A stretch of DNA of 64,000 nt from Algoriphagus alkaliphilus (GTDB lineage Bacteria > Bacteroidota > Bacteroidia > Cytophagales > Cyclobacteriaceae). A model generated the notes under the pieces. That model did not search any database. It worked only from the letters and a program-made list of their open reading frames with translations, and had not been told where the DNA came from. The position numbers and the translations under genes were made by a program. The DNA is taken from positions 62,001 through 126,000 of the forward strand of contig NZ_FMXE01000006.1 of assembly GCF_900103735.1 (NCBI RefSeq). Reading direction: 5' to 3'. Below are positions 1 through 7,621 of the stretch, piece by piece (the first letter of the stretch is position 1; the number at the start of each line of letters is the position of its first letter).

Positions 1-2
1 AT

Positions 3-410
3 TTCCAGGCAGTGCGAGGAGAGGAAGCCATTGATTTTCTTCAGCGAACTGATGTAAATGGATTCAAAAGCAAACTTTCCTCCTCTTACCTCACTGCCAT
101 GACTATGCTGGAATTGGATTTTGGAAAAATGAACGACAAAGGACATAAAGGAATGCGAATCGCTGCAGGGCCTTACGTCGGATACAGGCTAGGAGGACAA
201 TCCAAGTTTGTATATGAAGAAATAAATGGATCAGGCCGCCGTAAAGACAAAGAAGCCACAGGCCTTTATCTGGAAAACCTACGCTATGGTATCCGCGGCG
301 AGCTGGGAATCGGAAGAGTTAATTTCTTCACCACATACGATCTCAATGAGCTTTTCCAAGCTGGAAAAGGCCCTTCGCTGAATCCAATTACCTTCGGAAT
401 TGTATTCTAA
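3..410 (+). CDS. outer-membrane beta-barrel-like protein, C-terminal part (5' end outside window)
   Basis: The reading frame is open to the left window edge, so only the last ~135 residues are visible; a GTG at 12 is not a credible start because the homology to the next gene continues through it. The protein is a paralogue of the gene at 467: both share the run GGYAGMRLGG/GPYVGYRLGG, a KFVYE segment, an ENFRYG/ENLRYG segment and the ending LFQ-GKGP. It ends in phenylalanine (TFGIVF), as outer-membrane barrels often do. Short alternating hydrophobic segments fit beta strands. Function is unknown; porin-like or structural role is inference. Confidence 0.75.
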   Translation, partial: FQAVRGEEAIDFLQRTDVNGFKSKLSSSYLTAMTMLELDFGKMNDKGHKGMRIAAGPYVGYRLGGQSKFVYEEINGSGRRKDKEATGLYLENLRYGIRGELGIGRVNFFTTYDLNELFQAGKGPSLNPITFGIVF

Positions 411-418
411 AACTTCTT

Positions 419-441
419 GGGGAGAGAAATCTCCCCTTTTT
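419..441 (+). terminator. intrinsic terminator after the first barrel gene
   Basis: A perfect 7-bp stem (GGGGAGA/TCTCCCC) closes a GAAA tetraloop and is followed by five T. It starts 9 bases after the stop codon and separates the two tandem paralogues, so the second gene probably depends on its own promoter or on read-through. Confidence 0.85.
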
Positions 442-466
442 CACCTGATTCTAAACCAGCCCCACA

Positions 467-1294
467 ATGAATTCACGATACATTACCACCCTTTCACTGC
501 TATTTCTTACGCTCCCAATTTTCGCACAGGAAAAAACAGCCATGCAGGGCGAAAAGACCAAAGTCTACACACTATTTGGTAAATCCTGGCAAGTCACCAA
601 GTTCTCCGACGGGACCAAAACCTATGAATGGGACATCGAGAACATTGACTATTCCAATTATCAAAGCCCCCCAAAGTCTTCCAAATTTTCATACAATTTC
701 CTGGAATCTGAAGTCGGCATCAACATCTGGCCATCCAATCAAGGTGCACCTGCGGTGAAGCCTTGGGGAAGCTGGTATGTGGGGTTGAATTCCACAGGAA
801 CCTGGAAGCCCAGCAAAAACTTCCATTTGAAATCCTCCCTGGGAGTGAGCTGGCACAACTTCAAATTTGAAGATCGGGACATTATCGCACATAAAACTCC
901 TGAAGGACTGGAATTCCGGGATTTCCGCGATGACACAGGACTTCCGATCGGCACAGGCACCAAATCCAAAATATCCGCGTCTTTTGTCAATATGACCTTG
1001 ATGCCATCTGTCCTCACAAATGACGGGAATTTCAGGTTCGGTGTAGGTGGATATGCCGGTATGAGACTTGGTGGCAGAGGAAAATTCGTCTATGAAGATG
1101 CCGATGGAGAAAAGAATAAGCAATACGAAAAGTCCAACATGTATTTTGAAAACTTCAGGTACGGTCTAAGATCCGAAATCGGTGTCGGTGACTTTACCCT
1201 GTTTTTCAATAAAGACCTCAATAACCTCTTCCAAACCGGAAAAGGACCTGAACTCAAGGCGATGAGCTTTGGAATAATCTTCGACGTAAACTAA
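467..1294 (+). CDS. outer-membrane beta-barrel-like protein, paralogue of the upstream gene
   Basis: 275 residues with a clear Sec signal peptide (hydrophobic core LSLLFLTLPIFA, cleavage after AQ at about residue 21). The mature part alternates short hydrophobic stretches with charged turns and contains many aromatic girdle-type residues, consistent with a small beta barrel. The C-terminal half aligns by eye with the partial gene at 3-410. The start ATG at 467 is the only one in front of the signal peptide. The stop is 10 bases ahead of the next gene, so the two are probably co-transcribed. I do not recognise a named family. Confidence 0.75.
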   Translation: MNSRYITTLSLLFLTLPIFAQEKTAMQGEKTKVYTLFGKSWQVTKFSDGTKTYEWDIENIDYSNYQSPPKSSKFSYNFLESEVGINIWPSNQGAPAVKPWGSWYVGLNSTGTWKPSKNFHLKSSLGVSWHNFKFEDRDIIAHKTPEGLEFRDFRDDTGLPIGTGTKSKISASFVNMTLMPSVLTNDGNFRFGVGGYAGMRLGGRGKFVYEDADGEKNKQYEKSNMYFENFRYGLRSEIGVGDFTLFFNKDLNNLFQTGKGPELKAMSFGIIFDVN

Positions 1295-1304
1295 TCCATA
1301 AATC

Positions 1305-2231
1305 ATGAAAAATAATTTCACCAAACTCTCCCTGGCATTAGTCCTGCTGTTGGTCACTACAGCCACTTTTGCCCAAAACGTCATCGTAGACACCAAAAAA
1401 TCCTATCCCGGTATCAATAAAATTGAGGTAGATAGCGGTTGGCTTACTGTCTCCTATGTAGGCGGTTCCGGATCTCAAGTCAATGTTGAAGCTTATTTGG
1501 AATCGAATGACAGTAACCAAGACATCATCTTTGTAACTGTGGGCGATGTATTAAAAATCACGCATACCAAAAAACAAAGCAACTACAACTGGAACTCCAA
1601 AAATAAGGGATATATCAAAATCTCCGGACCACAGGCAATTGCACTTGACTTAAAGGGTAGCTCTGGTAACATCAGCGTGGAGAATGTCAAAAATGAAAAC
1701 ACTTCACTGAGAGTTTCTTCGGGAAACCTCACTGCCAAAAACCTTCAGGGAAATCTTTCCATCAGAGCAACCTCAGGTAATTTAAATGTGAGTAATGTAG
1801 ATGGAAATGTTACTGCCGGAATCACCTCCGGAAATGCCAATTTCAATGGAATCAAGGGAGACTTGGCTTATGAATCCACCAGCGGTTCGCTGGAAGCAAA
1901 TCAAGTAGGCGGTGAAATCAACATAGGTTTAACCTCCGGTAATGCCAAGCTCAACGATATAGGCAAACTTGGGACTATCAAATTTACCTCAGGAAATATC
2001 AAGGCAACCAATGCTGGATTGGGTGAAAATACACGCTTAAGTGGTAGCTCAGGAAATTTCAACATTCAGACTCCTTCCAACCTCAAGGACTTTAACTTCT
2101 CACTCAAAGCCTCCTCGGGAAATCTGAAAGTCGGCGGAGTCAACACCGGCAAAACGCTTGAACTTGACAACGGTTCAGGATCATGGGTTAGGGGAAATAT
2201 CACCTCCGGAAACATCACCATTGTAAATTGA
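1305..2231 (+). CDS. secreted beta-helical repeat protein (DUF4097 / head-GIN-like)
   Basis: 308 residues. A Sec signal peptide (LSLALVLLLVTTATFAQ) is followed by a region in which SGN (once SGS) recurs about ten times at a spacing of roughly 15-30 residues from about residue 120 to the C-terminus (SSGN, TSGN, FTSGN and so on). This pattern is typical of DUF4097/GIN-domain proteins that fold as a right-handed beta helix, usually on the cell surface or in the periplasm. No catalytic residues are known for the family. It follows the barrel gene by 10 bases, suggesting a shared envelope role; the exact function is not known. Confidence 0.8.
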   Translation: MKNNFTKLSLALVLLLVTTATFAQNVIVDTKKSYPGINKIEVDSGWLTVSYVGGSGSQVNVEAYLESNDSNQDIIFVTVGDVLKITHTKKQSNYNWNSKNKGYIKISGPQAIALDLKGSSGNISVENVKNENTSLRVSSGNLTAKNLQGNLSIRATSGNLNVSNVDGNVTAGITSGNANFNGIKGDLAYESTSGSLEANQVGGEINIGLTSGNAKLNDIGKLGTIKFTSGNIKATNAGLGENTRLSGSSGNFNIQTPSNLKDFNFSLKASSGNLKVGGVNTGKTLELDNGSGSWVRGNITSGNITIVN

Positions 2232-2233
2232 AA

Positions 2234-2259
2234 ATTTGAGATTGATTCCAATTTCAAAT
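2234..2259. terminator. AT-rich hairpin between convergent genes
   Basis: An 11-bp stem with one G-T pair (ATTTGAGATTG / CAATTTCAAAT) encloses a 4-base loop directly after the stop of the GIN-like gene. It lies 15 bases from the end of the convergent gene at 2274. It has no long T-tract, so termination is plausible but not certain. A second 13-base palindrome (GAATTTCAAATTC) lies at 2263-2275. Confidence 0.5.
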
Positions 2260-2273
2260 CTTGAATTTCAAAT

Positions 2274-2762
2274 TCATCGAGGCCGGGAAGCTTCTCTGAC
2301 AAGTTCCCGGTCTTCTTTTTTCAGTTTCATCAGGCGGGCCATCCGGTCAGGACTTGGTTTGCCAAGGGAAAAGAATACAAGCGTAACGGCAAATATTATG
2401 ACATACACCGGGTTTTTATAAAAAAGCAATCCTAAAGAGGCCACTATGGAAACCACGAAGAGAAACAAATAGCGCTGTTTAGTAGCCTTGCAGTAGATTT
2501 TTACTTTTTCAATTAATTCATCCTGCAAAATCCCAAGCTTTAATTTTTTATGGAAAATCACATATTGAATGATCAATAGTCCAATGCTCAAACCAATCCA
2601 CAGTCCGTTTACAAAACCCGGCAACTGAGGCAAGTTCCAGGAAAGATTTCCTGAATTATAATACAGGTAAACAAAAGCAAAAAGCGGCAGTGATGCCAAT
2701 AAAATAAATAAGGTAAGCTGCTCTGCTTTTCTGTAGATGATTCCTATTTCCTGGTTATCCAA
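2274..2762 (-). CDS. small four-helix membrane protein of unknown function
   Basis: 162 residues. Four hydrophobic segments are visible: LTLFILLASLPLFAFVYLYY, GLWIGLSIGLLIIQYVIF, YLFLFVVSIVASLGLLFY and VYVIIFAVTLVFFSLGK, arranged as two helical pairs with a ~35-residue charged loop containing a possible amphipathic helix between them. No motif identifies an enzyme. It begins 13 bases after the reductase gene on the same strand, so the two are likely one operon and the protein may serve as a membrane partner of that reductase (inference). Confidence 0.65.
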   Translation of the reverse strand: MDNQEIGIIYRKAEQLTLFILLASLPLFAFVYLYYNSGNLSWNLPQLPGFVNGLWIGLSIGLLIIQYVIFHKKLKLGILQDELIEKVKIYCKATKQRYLFLFVVSIVASLGLLFYKNPVYVIIFAVTLVFFSLGKPSPDRMARLMKLKKEDRELVREASRPR

Positions 2763-2775
2763 AATTGCGTTTTAT

Positions 2776-3879
2776 TTATTCGATGGTGATTTTGATGTCA
2801 TCTGTCAAAGGTCTTGACACACAGCATAGCACATAACCTGCAGCGATTTCCTTTTCGCTCAAGCCCGCATCCTCATCCATCTTCACTTGCCCGCTCAATA
2901 GCTTTCCTCGGCAAGCTGTACAAAGCCCACTTTGACAGCTGTAAGGCATATTCAGACCTGCACTCAGTCCTGATTCCAACACCGTTTTACCCGGATTGAC
3001 AGTAACCAGATGCTCATCCCCTTCCAGCACAATCGTCACGTCTCTTGAAAGAACCCCGACATTGATGCCTTTGAGTGCTTCCTCATGTGCCTGATGAGCT
3101 GCAGCAGAAAAGAAACTTTCCCGGTGAATTCTCTCTTTGTCTATTTCCAACTCATTCAGCACATCCTGAGCGATGTCCATGATCCCGTCAGGACCGCACA
3201 TGAAATATACCTCCTCATAACGTTGCTCGTATTCAGCTCTCAGGAAAAGCTCCCGTAGCAATTCGGAAGAAAGTCTTCCGCTCAGTCCTGTCCAACTTTC
3301 GGAGGGCTTACTGAGATTGTGAATTACTTTCAATCGGTCCGGATTGGCCTTTTCGAGTAACCCCAGCTGATTTTTGAAAATAATCTGCTCCTCATTCCGA
3401 CTGCAGTAGATCAGCGTGATGATGGAATTCGGCTCATTGACCAAGGCTGTTTTTAGAATTCCCATGATCGGGGTAATCCCACTGCCTCCGACGATCAGGA
3501 AGAAATGTCTTCTGTTTTTGGAGTGAAAATCCGTAGTGAAATGCCCAAGTGGCTTAAGGACATTAATCGTCTTGCCAGGGAAGATCTTTTCATTGAGGAA
3601 ATTGGAAAAAAGTCCGCCGGCTACCCGTTTCACGGAGATCCCGGGAAAAGGGTCTACAAATGGTGAGGTGCAGAGACTATACGATCTGCGCTCCTCTTTC
3701 CCGTTGAACTCCATCACCAAAGTCAGAAACTGACCCGGCTTATAATCCAATATAGGCTCCGGTTGCTCAAAATATAGGGAGACCGTATCTTCTGTTTCCC
3801 TTACTACCTCCCGCACTTTCAATGGCAAATAGGCATTTGCCTTTGGCTCTTCTTTCTTTTTCTTAAATAAATTGAACAT
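2776..3879 (-). CDS. PaaE-like FAD/2Fe-2S oxidoreductase (ferredoxin-NADP reductase type)
   Basis: 367 residues with the domain order of PaaE, the reductase of phenylacetyl-CoA epoxidase. An FAD domain carries RSYS at 65-68, an NAD(P)-binding domain carries GGSGITP at 131-137 and MCGPDG at 227-232, and a C-terminal plant-type ferredoxin domain carries the cluster cysteines C315, C320, C323 and C352 or C353. It transfers electrons from NAD(P)H through FAD to the iron-sulfur cluster and on to a partner protein. No paaABCD genes are nearby, so the partner is not evident and the name PaaE describes architecture, not pathway. Confidence 0.85.
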   Translation of the reverse strand: MFNLFKKKKEEPKANAYLPLKVREVVRETEDTVSLYFEQPEPILDYKPGQFLTLVMEFNGKEERRSYSLCTSPFVDPFPGISVKRVAGGLFSNFLNEKIFPGKTINVLKPLGHFTTDFHSKNRRHFFLIVGGSGITPIMGILKTALVNEPNSIITLIYCSRNEEQIIFKNQLGLLEKANPDRLKVIHNLSKPSESWTGLSGRLSSELLRELFLRAEYEQRYEEVYFMCGPDGIMDIAQDVLNELEIDKERIHRESFFSAAAHQAHEEALKGINVGVLSRDVTIVLEGDEHLVTVNPGKTVLESGLSAGLNMPYSCQSGLCTACRGKLLSGQVKMDEDAGLSEKEIAAGYVLCCVSRPLTDDIKITIE

Positions 3880-4102
3880 CTGGAATTGATCTGATCGTTA
3901 ATTTGGCTGCAAAATTAAGCCCCAAGTCGGTTTTATTGCGCACTTCCCTGAGAAATTCCCCATCAAAACCCCAAATCGGAAAAGTAAGTTTGGCTCTGAG
4001 TGATAATAATCTTTTCTCCGACCTGATTTTGGCACTAAAAACCTAAATTGCGACCTCCGAAAATCGGACCTGAATCATCTATTCGAAGCAAACTCTAAAA
4101 AA

Positions 4103-5446
4103 ATGGAATTATCTGCCCTGACAGCCGTATCCTCGGTAGATGGTCGCTACGCTGGCAAAACCGAACCACTTCGAGCCTTTTTCTCTGAATTTGCCCTGAT
4201 TAAGTACCGGGTGCATGTCGAAGTCGAATATTACATTGCCCTCTGTCAGCTTCCCTTGCCTCAACTTGCAGATTTTGATCACGGCTTATTTCCGAAACTT
4301 CGCGCAATCGTTAAACAGTTCAGCCTCGAAGATGCCGAATGGATTAAGATTACCGAACGCACGACCAATCATGACGTGAAGGCGGTTGAATACTTTTTAA
4401 AGGAAAAGTTCGATCAGCTGGGTCTTGAAGAATTCAAGGAGTTCATTCACTTTGGCTTGACTTCTCAGGACATTAACAATACAGCAACTCCCCTAATGCT
4501 AAAAAATGGCCTTCAAGAGGTGATTATGCCATTTTTGGAAGAGATTATCGAAAGATTGACAGATCTCGCCGAAGAATGGAGCGTAATCCCCATGCTCGCC
4601 AAAACGCACGGCCAACCAGCCTCTCCTACCCGGTTGGGCAAAGAAATCAACGTCTTTGTCGTCCGCTTGAAAAAGCAGATCGAACTCCTCGAGCAAGTTC
4701 CCTATTCTGCCAAATTCGGCGGTGCAACAGGGAATATGAACGCGCATCAGGTGGCTTATCCTGATATGGATTGGAATGAATTTGCTTTTCACTTCGTGGA
4801 AAATTACCTCGGACTGGAACGCAGCTATCCAACGACACAGATCGAGCATTACGATAATATTGCGGCTACTTTTGACGGTTTGAAGCGGATCAACACCATT
4901 CTGCTTGACCTTTCCAAAGACATTTGGCAATATGTGGCGATGAATTATTTCAAGCAAAAAATCAAGGCCGGAGAGGTGGGCTCTTCCGCCATGCCACACA
5001 AGGTAAATCCAATCGACTTCGAAAATGCAGAAGGAAACCTGGGTATTGCCAATGCCCTATTTGAGCATTTAGCAGCCAAACTCCCTATCTCCAGATTACA
5101 GCGCGACTTAACTGACAGCACTGTGCTTCGTGTGATTGGAGTCCCTTTGGCCCACATGCTGATTTCCTTTGAGTCCCTGCAGAAAGGATTGGGTAAACTC
5201 GAATTGAACCGTGCCGCAATTAACGCAGACCTGGAGGAAAACTGGGCTGTGGTAGCAGAGGCGATTCAGACCATTCTGCGCAGGGAAGGCTTTCCAAAAC
5301 CTTACGAAGCACTTCGCGACCTGACCCGCACCAATTCCAAAATCACTCAGGCATCGATCTCAGAATTTGTGGATGGTTTGTCGATTTCGGATGAAATCAA
5401 AGAAGAATTGAAGGCTATTACGCCTTTTAATTATACCGGAATCTGA
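4103..5446 (+). CDS. purB: adenylosuccinate lyase
   Basis: 447 residues, the usual length. The fumarase/aspartase superfamily signature SSAMPHKVNPIDFENAEGN lies at about residues 293-311 and the conserved TSQDINNTA at about 120-128; the TKTHGQPASPTRLGKE-like block (here LAKTHGQPASPTRLGKE) is also present. It cleaves SAICAR to AICAR and adenylosuccinate to AMP in purine synthesis. It is a single gene with its own bidirectional terminator downstream. A short palindrome TCCGAAAATCGGA lies about 45 bases upstream of the start and shares a half-site with the inverted repeat at 6122-6158. Confidence 0.95.
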   Translation: MELSALTAVSSVDGRYAGKTEPLRAFFSEFALIKYRVHVEVEYYIALCQLPLPQLADFDHGLFPKLRAIVKQFSLEDAEWIKITERTTNHDVKAVEYFLKEKFDQLGLEEFKEFIHFGLTSQDINNTATPLMLKNGLQEVIMPFLEEIIERLTDLAEEWSVIPMLAKTHGQPASPTRLGKEINVFVVRLKKQIELLEQVPYSAKFGGATGNMNAHQVAYPDMDWNEFAFHFVENYLGLERSYPTTQIEHYDNIAATFDGLKRINTILLDLSKDIWQYVAMNYFKQKIKAGEVGSSAMPHKVNPIDFENAEGNLGIANALFEHLAAKLPISRLQRDLTDSTVLRVIGVPLAHMLISFESLQKGLGKLELNRAAINADLEENWAVVAEAIQTILRREGFPKPYEALRDLTRTNSKITQASISEFVDGLSISDEIKEELKAITPFNYTGI

Positions 5447-5460
5447 GATTTAACAGGAAA

Positions 5461-5507
5461 AAAATCTGCGATAATCAGCGTTCCAATCTGCGTTTATCAG
5501 CGGGAAA
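5461..5507 (+). repeat. intergenic phrase repeat (ATCTGCG/ATCAGCG family), copy 1
   Basis: The stretch repeats the words AATCTGCG and ATCAGCG and ends in GCGGGAAAT. It lies just after purB, in sense orientation to it. An inverted, diverged copy lies at 5581-5625 on the far side of the terminator. Confidence 0.6.
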
Positions 5508-5526
5508 TAATCCACATACTTTTACA

Positions 5527-5562
5527 AAAAAACCGATAGAAGGTTCTCTATCGGTTTTTTTT
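5527..5562. terminator. bidirectional intrinsic terminator shared by purB and the FKBP gene
   Basis: An 8-bp GC-containing stem (CCGATAGA/TCTATCGG) extended by A-T pairs has an A-run on its left and a T-run on its right, so it works as a rho-independent terminator in both directions between two convergent genes. Confidence 0.9.
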
Positions 5563-5580
5563 AGATAGTTTTTATAAATT

Positions 5581-5625
5581 TCCCGCAGATTGACGCGGAA
5601 AAAGTCGCAGATCTCCGCGGATTTT
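5581..5625 (-). repeat. intergenic phrase repeat (ATCTGCG family), inverted copy 2
   Basis: Read on the minus strand, this begins with AATCCGCGGAGATCTGCG and ends with AATCTGCGGGAAAT, matching the end of copy 1. It directly follows the FKBP gene in sense orientation, so each convergent gene carries one phrase between its stop codon and the shared terminator. Confidence 0.6.
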
Positions 5626-5630
5626 ATTAA

Positions 5631-6056
5631 TCAGTTAATCATCACCAACTCAATGTCAAAAATCAAATCCTTGCCAGCCAGGTCGTGATTGGCATCGAGG
5701 ACGATTTTCTCTTCTGTCATATCCACCACAGTCACCTGCATCGGCTGTCCACCACCACCCTGTAGTGTCAACTGAAGACCGATTTCAGGCTGAATATTCG
5801 GCGGAACTTGGCTTAGCGGCACATCTATCATCATATCTTCACGACGCACACCATAGGCCTCAGGCGCAGGGATCGTTACAGTTTTCTTATCGCCTATGAC
5901 CATGCCATACACGGCAGCGTCAAAACCCCTAATCATGTTTCCATCGCCCAGCGTGAAGCCAAGCGGTTGACGGGAAACCGATGAATCAAAAACACTTCCA
6001 TCCTCCAGTCTTCCGGTGTAGTGGACGGTCACGGCATCCCCTTTTTTAGCTTGCAT
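5631..6056 (-). CDS. FKBP-type peptidyl-prolyl cis-trans isomerase (SlyD-like)
   Basis: 141 residues from the ATG at 6056. The start was chosen because the family begins here (MQAKKGDAVTVHYTGRLEDG); the 31 codons further upstream would be a non-conserved extension across the intergenic inverted repeat. FKBP core motifs are visible (VHYTGRLEDGSVFDSS, PLGFTLGDGNMIRGFD), and the ending HDLAGKDLIFDIELVMI is typical of SlyD-type enzymes in which an insert-in-flap domain replaces the flap. It catalyses proline isomerisation during protein folding in the cytoplasm. The histidine-rich metal-binding tail of E. coli SlyD is absent. Confidence 0.9.
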   Translation of the reverse strand: MQAKKGDAVTVHYTGRLEDGSVFDSSVSRQPLGFTLGDGNMIRGFDAAVYGMVIGDKKTVTIPAPEAYGVRREDMMIDVPLSQVPPNIQPEIGLQLTLQGGGGQPMQVTVVDMTEEKIVLDANHDLAGKDLIFDIELVMIN

Positions 6057-6121
6057 ATTATTTTGTTTTTGTGATTGACAAAGATAATGAAAATCAAATT
6101 GTCTGCCCAATCGAACACTTC

Positions 6122-6158
6122 TGTCCGAAAACAGTATATTTCTGTACATTTTCGGACA
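6122..6158. promoter_or_regulatory. long inverted repeat upstream of the sigma-54 activator
   Basis: Ten-base arms TGTCCGAAAA (6122-6131) and TTTTCGGACA (6149-6158) are perfect inverted repeats; a nested ACAG/CTGT pair lies inside. The element sits 81 bases upstream of the response regulator and 66 bases upstream of the divergent FKBP gene, a distance that suits an enhancer or autoregulatory operator. Binding by the neighbouring regulator is inference. Confidence 0.6.
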
Positions 6159-6238
6159 TTTTTTAAGAAAAAAAGCCCTCTATTCGCCTAATTTGTACTT
6201 GGCACCATTTTCCCCCTAAAAGAACCAAACAATCAATC

Positions 6239-7621
6239 ATGGAAGCCCAAAACTTAGGAAAGATTCTAATCATTGACGACAACGAAGACTTGCTTTTTGC
6301 AGCAAAAATGCTTCTGAAAAAGCACGCCAAAGAGGTAATGATCGAAAAAGATCCCCGAAGAATTCCCTTTTTGATCAATAACAACAGCTACGATGTCATC
6401 CTTTTGGATATGAACTTCCGGGAAGACACCACTTCGGGCAAGGAAGGTTTTTACTGGCTAAAACAGATCAAAGAGATTGATCCAAAGGCTGTTGTGATTT
6501 TGATCACTGCATTTGGAGACGTGGAAATGGCTGTGCAGGCGCTCAAAGAAGGAGCAACCGACTTTATCCTGAAGCCTTGGCAAAATGAAAAATTAATTGC
6601 TACCCTATCTTCAGCCATCAAACTCAAGGAAAGCTATGATGAAGTAGATAAGCTTCAAAAAAAGCAAAAACAACTTCAAACCGACCTCAAGAAGCCTTAC
6701 GCCGACATCATCGGTGCAAGTGCCTCGATGAAGAATATTTTTTCAATCATTGACAAAGTCGCTCAGACGGATGCCAATGTGCTGATTTTGGGAGAAAACG
6801 GAACCGGAAAAGAACTCATTGCCCGGGCGATTCATGACCGTTCGCTCCGCAAAGACGAGATTTTCGTCGGCGTAGATATGGGAGCGATCACCGAGACACT
6901 TTTTGAATCGGAACTTTTCGGTCACAAACGGGGCGCATTTACTGACGCAAAGGACGACCGAGCCGGCAGATTTGAGATCGCTGACAAGGGCACCCTTTTC
7001 CTCGATGAAATCGGAAACCTTTCCATGCCACTTCAGTCCAAACTCCTCACTGTACTTCAGCGAAGAGAAGTGACGCGCATTGGTACCAACAAAGCCATTC
7101 CTGTCGATATCCGTCTAATCTGTGCCACTAACATGCACGTGCATGAGATGGTAATGGAAAACACGTTTCGTCAGGATTTGCTCTATCGGATCAACACGGT
7201 GGAGATTTTCCTTCCACCGCTTCGCGAACGACAGGACGACATCCCGACTTTGGCCAATCACTTCCTCAAAAGCTACTCCCAGAAATACCGAAAGAATTTC
7301 ACCGGTTTCAAGCCCGCTGCCATGGAACTTTTGCAACGGTATCAGTGGCCGGGTAATATCCGCGAATTGCAACATGCCATCGAACGGGCTATCATCATGG
7401 CCGAAGGAGTTGAGCTGGATTCACGGGATTTCTTTTTCCTTTCGGCAAAGCCCTCCTCCGAAAAAGCCCCAACAGCAGTGACGCTCAATCTGGACGACAT
7501 GGAGCGCAGCACCATCCAACGGGCAATCGACAAAAACGGCGGAAACATCTCCAAAGCGGCAAAAGAACTCGGACTTACCCGAGCTTCGCTTTATAGAAGA
7601 TTAGAAAAATATGGATTATAG
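6239..7621 (+). CDS. NtrC-family sigma-54-dependent response regulator
   Basis: 460 residues in three domains. The receiver domain (about 1-125) has D13/D14, phospho-acceptor D57 and K112. The AAA+ ATPase (about 155-390) has Walker A GENGTGKE at 185-192 and Walker B LFLDEIGN at 253-260. The C-terminus is a Fis-type helix-turn-helix (NGGNISKAAKELGLTRASLY). Phosphorylation should drive ATP-dependent opening of sigma-54 RNA polymerase. The sigma-54 contact loop reads GAFTDA (232-237) and not the canonical GAFTGA. It overlaps the kinase gene by 11 bases, so the two form one operon. Target genes are not shown by the sequence. Confidence 0.93.
   Translation: MEAQNLGKILIIDDNEDLLFAAKMLLKKHAKEVMIEKDPRRIPFLINNNSYDVILLDMNFREDTTSGKEGFYWLKQIKEIDPKAVVILITAFGDVEMAVQALKEGATDFILKPWQNEKLIATLSSAIKLKESYDEVDKLQKKQKQLQTDLKKPYADIIGASASMKNIFSIIDKVAQTDANVLILGENGTGKELIARAIHDRSLRKDEIFVGVDMGAITETLFESELFGHKRGAFTDAKDDRAGRFEIADKGTLFLDEIGNLSMPLQSKLLTVLQRREVTRIGTNKAIPVDIRLICATNMHVHEMVMENTFRQDLLYRINTVEIFLPPLRERQDDIPTLANHFLKSYSQKYRKNFTGFKPAAMELLQRYQWPGNIRELQHAIERAIIMAEGVELDSRDFFFLSAKPSSEKAPTAVTLNLDDMERSTIQRAIDKNGGNISKAAKELGLTRASLYRRLEKYGL

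Noticed and set aside
2776..3879. Part of a phenylacetate degradation operon
   Set aside because: The protein has PaaE architecture, but no other paa gene is adjacent, so the pathway cannot be claimed.
5999..6149. 31-codon N-terminal extension of the FKBP protein
   Set aside because: The extension runs through the intergenic inverted repeat and is outside the FKBP family; the ATG at 6056 gives the normal N-terminus.
6195..6215. Possible sigma-54 promoter TGGCACCATTTTCCC upstream of the response regulator
   Set aside because: The -24 part fits TGGCAC but the -12 part lacks the required GC, so it is not supported.
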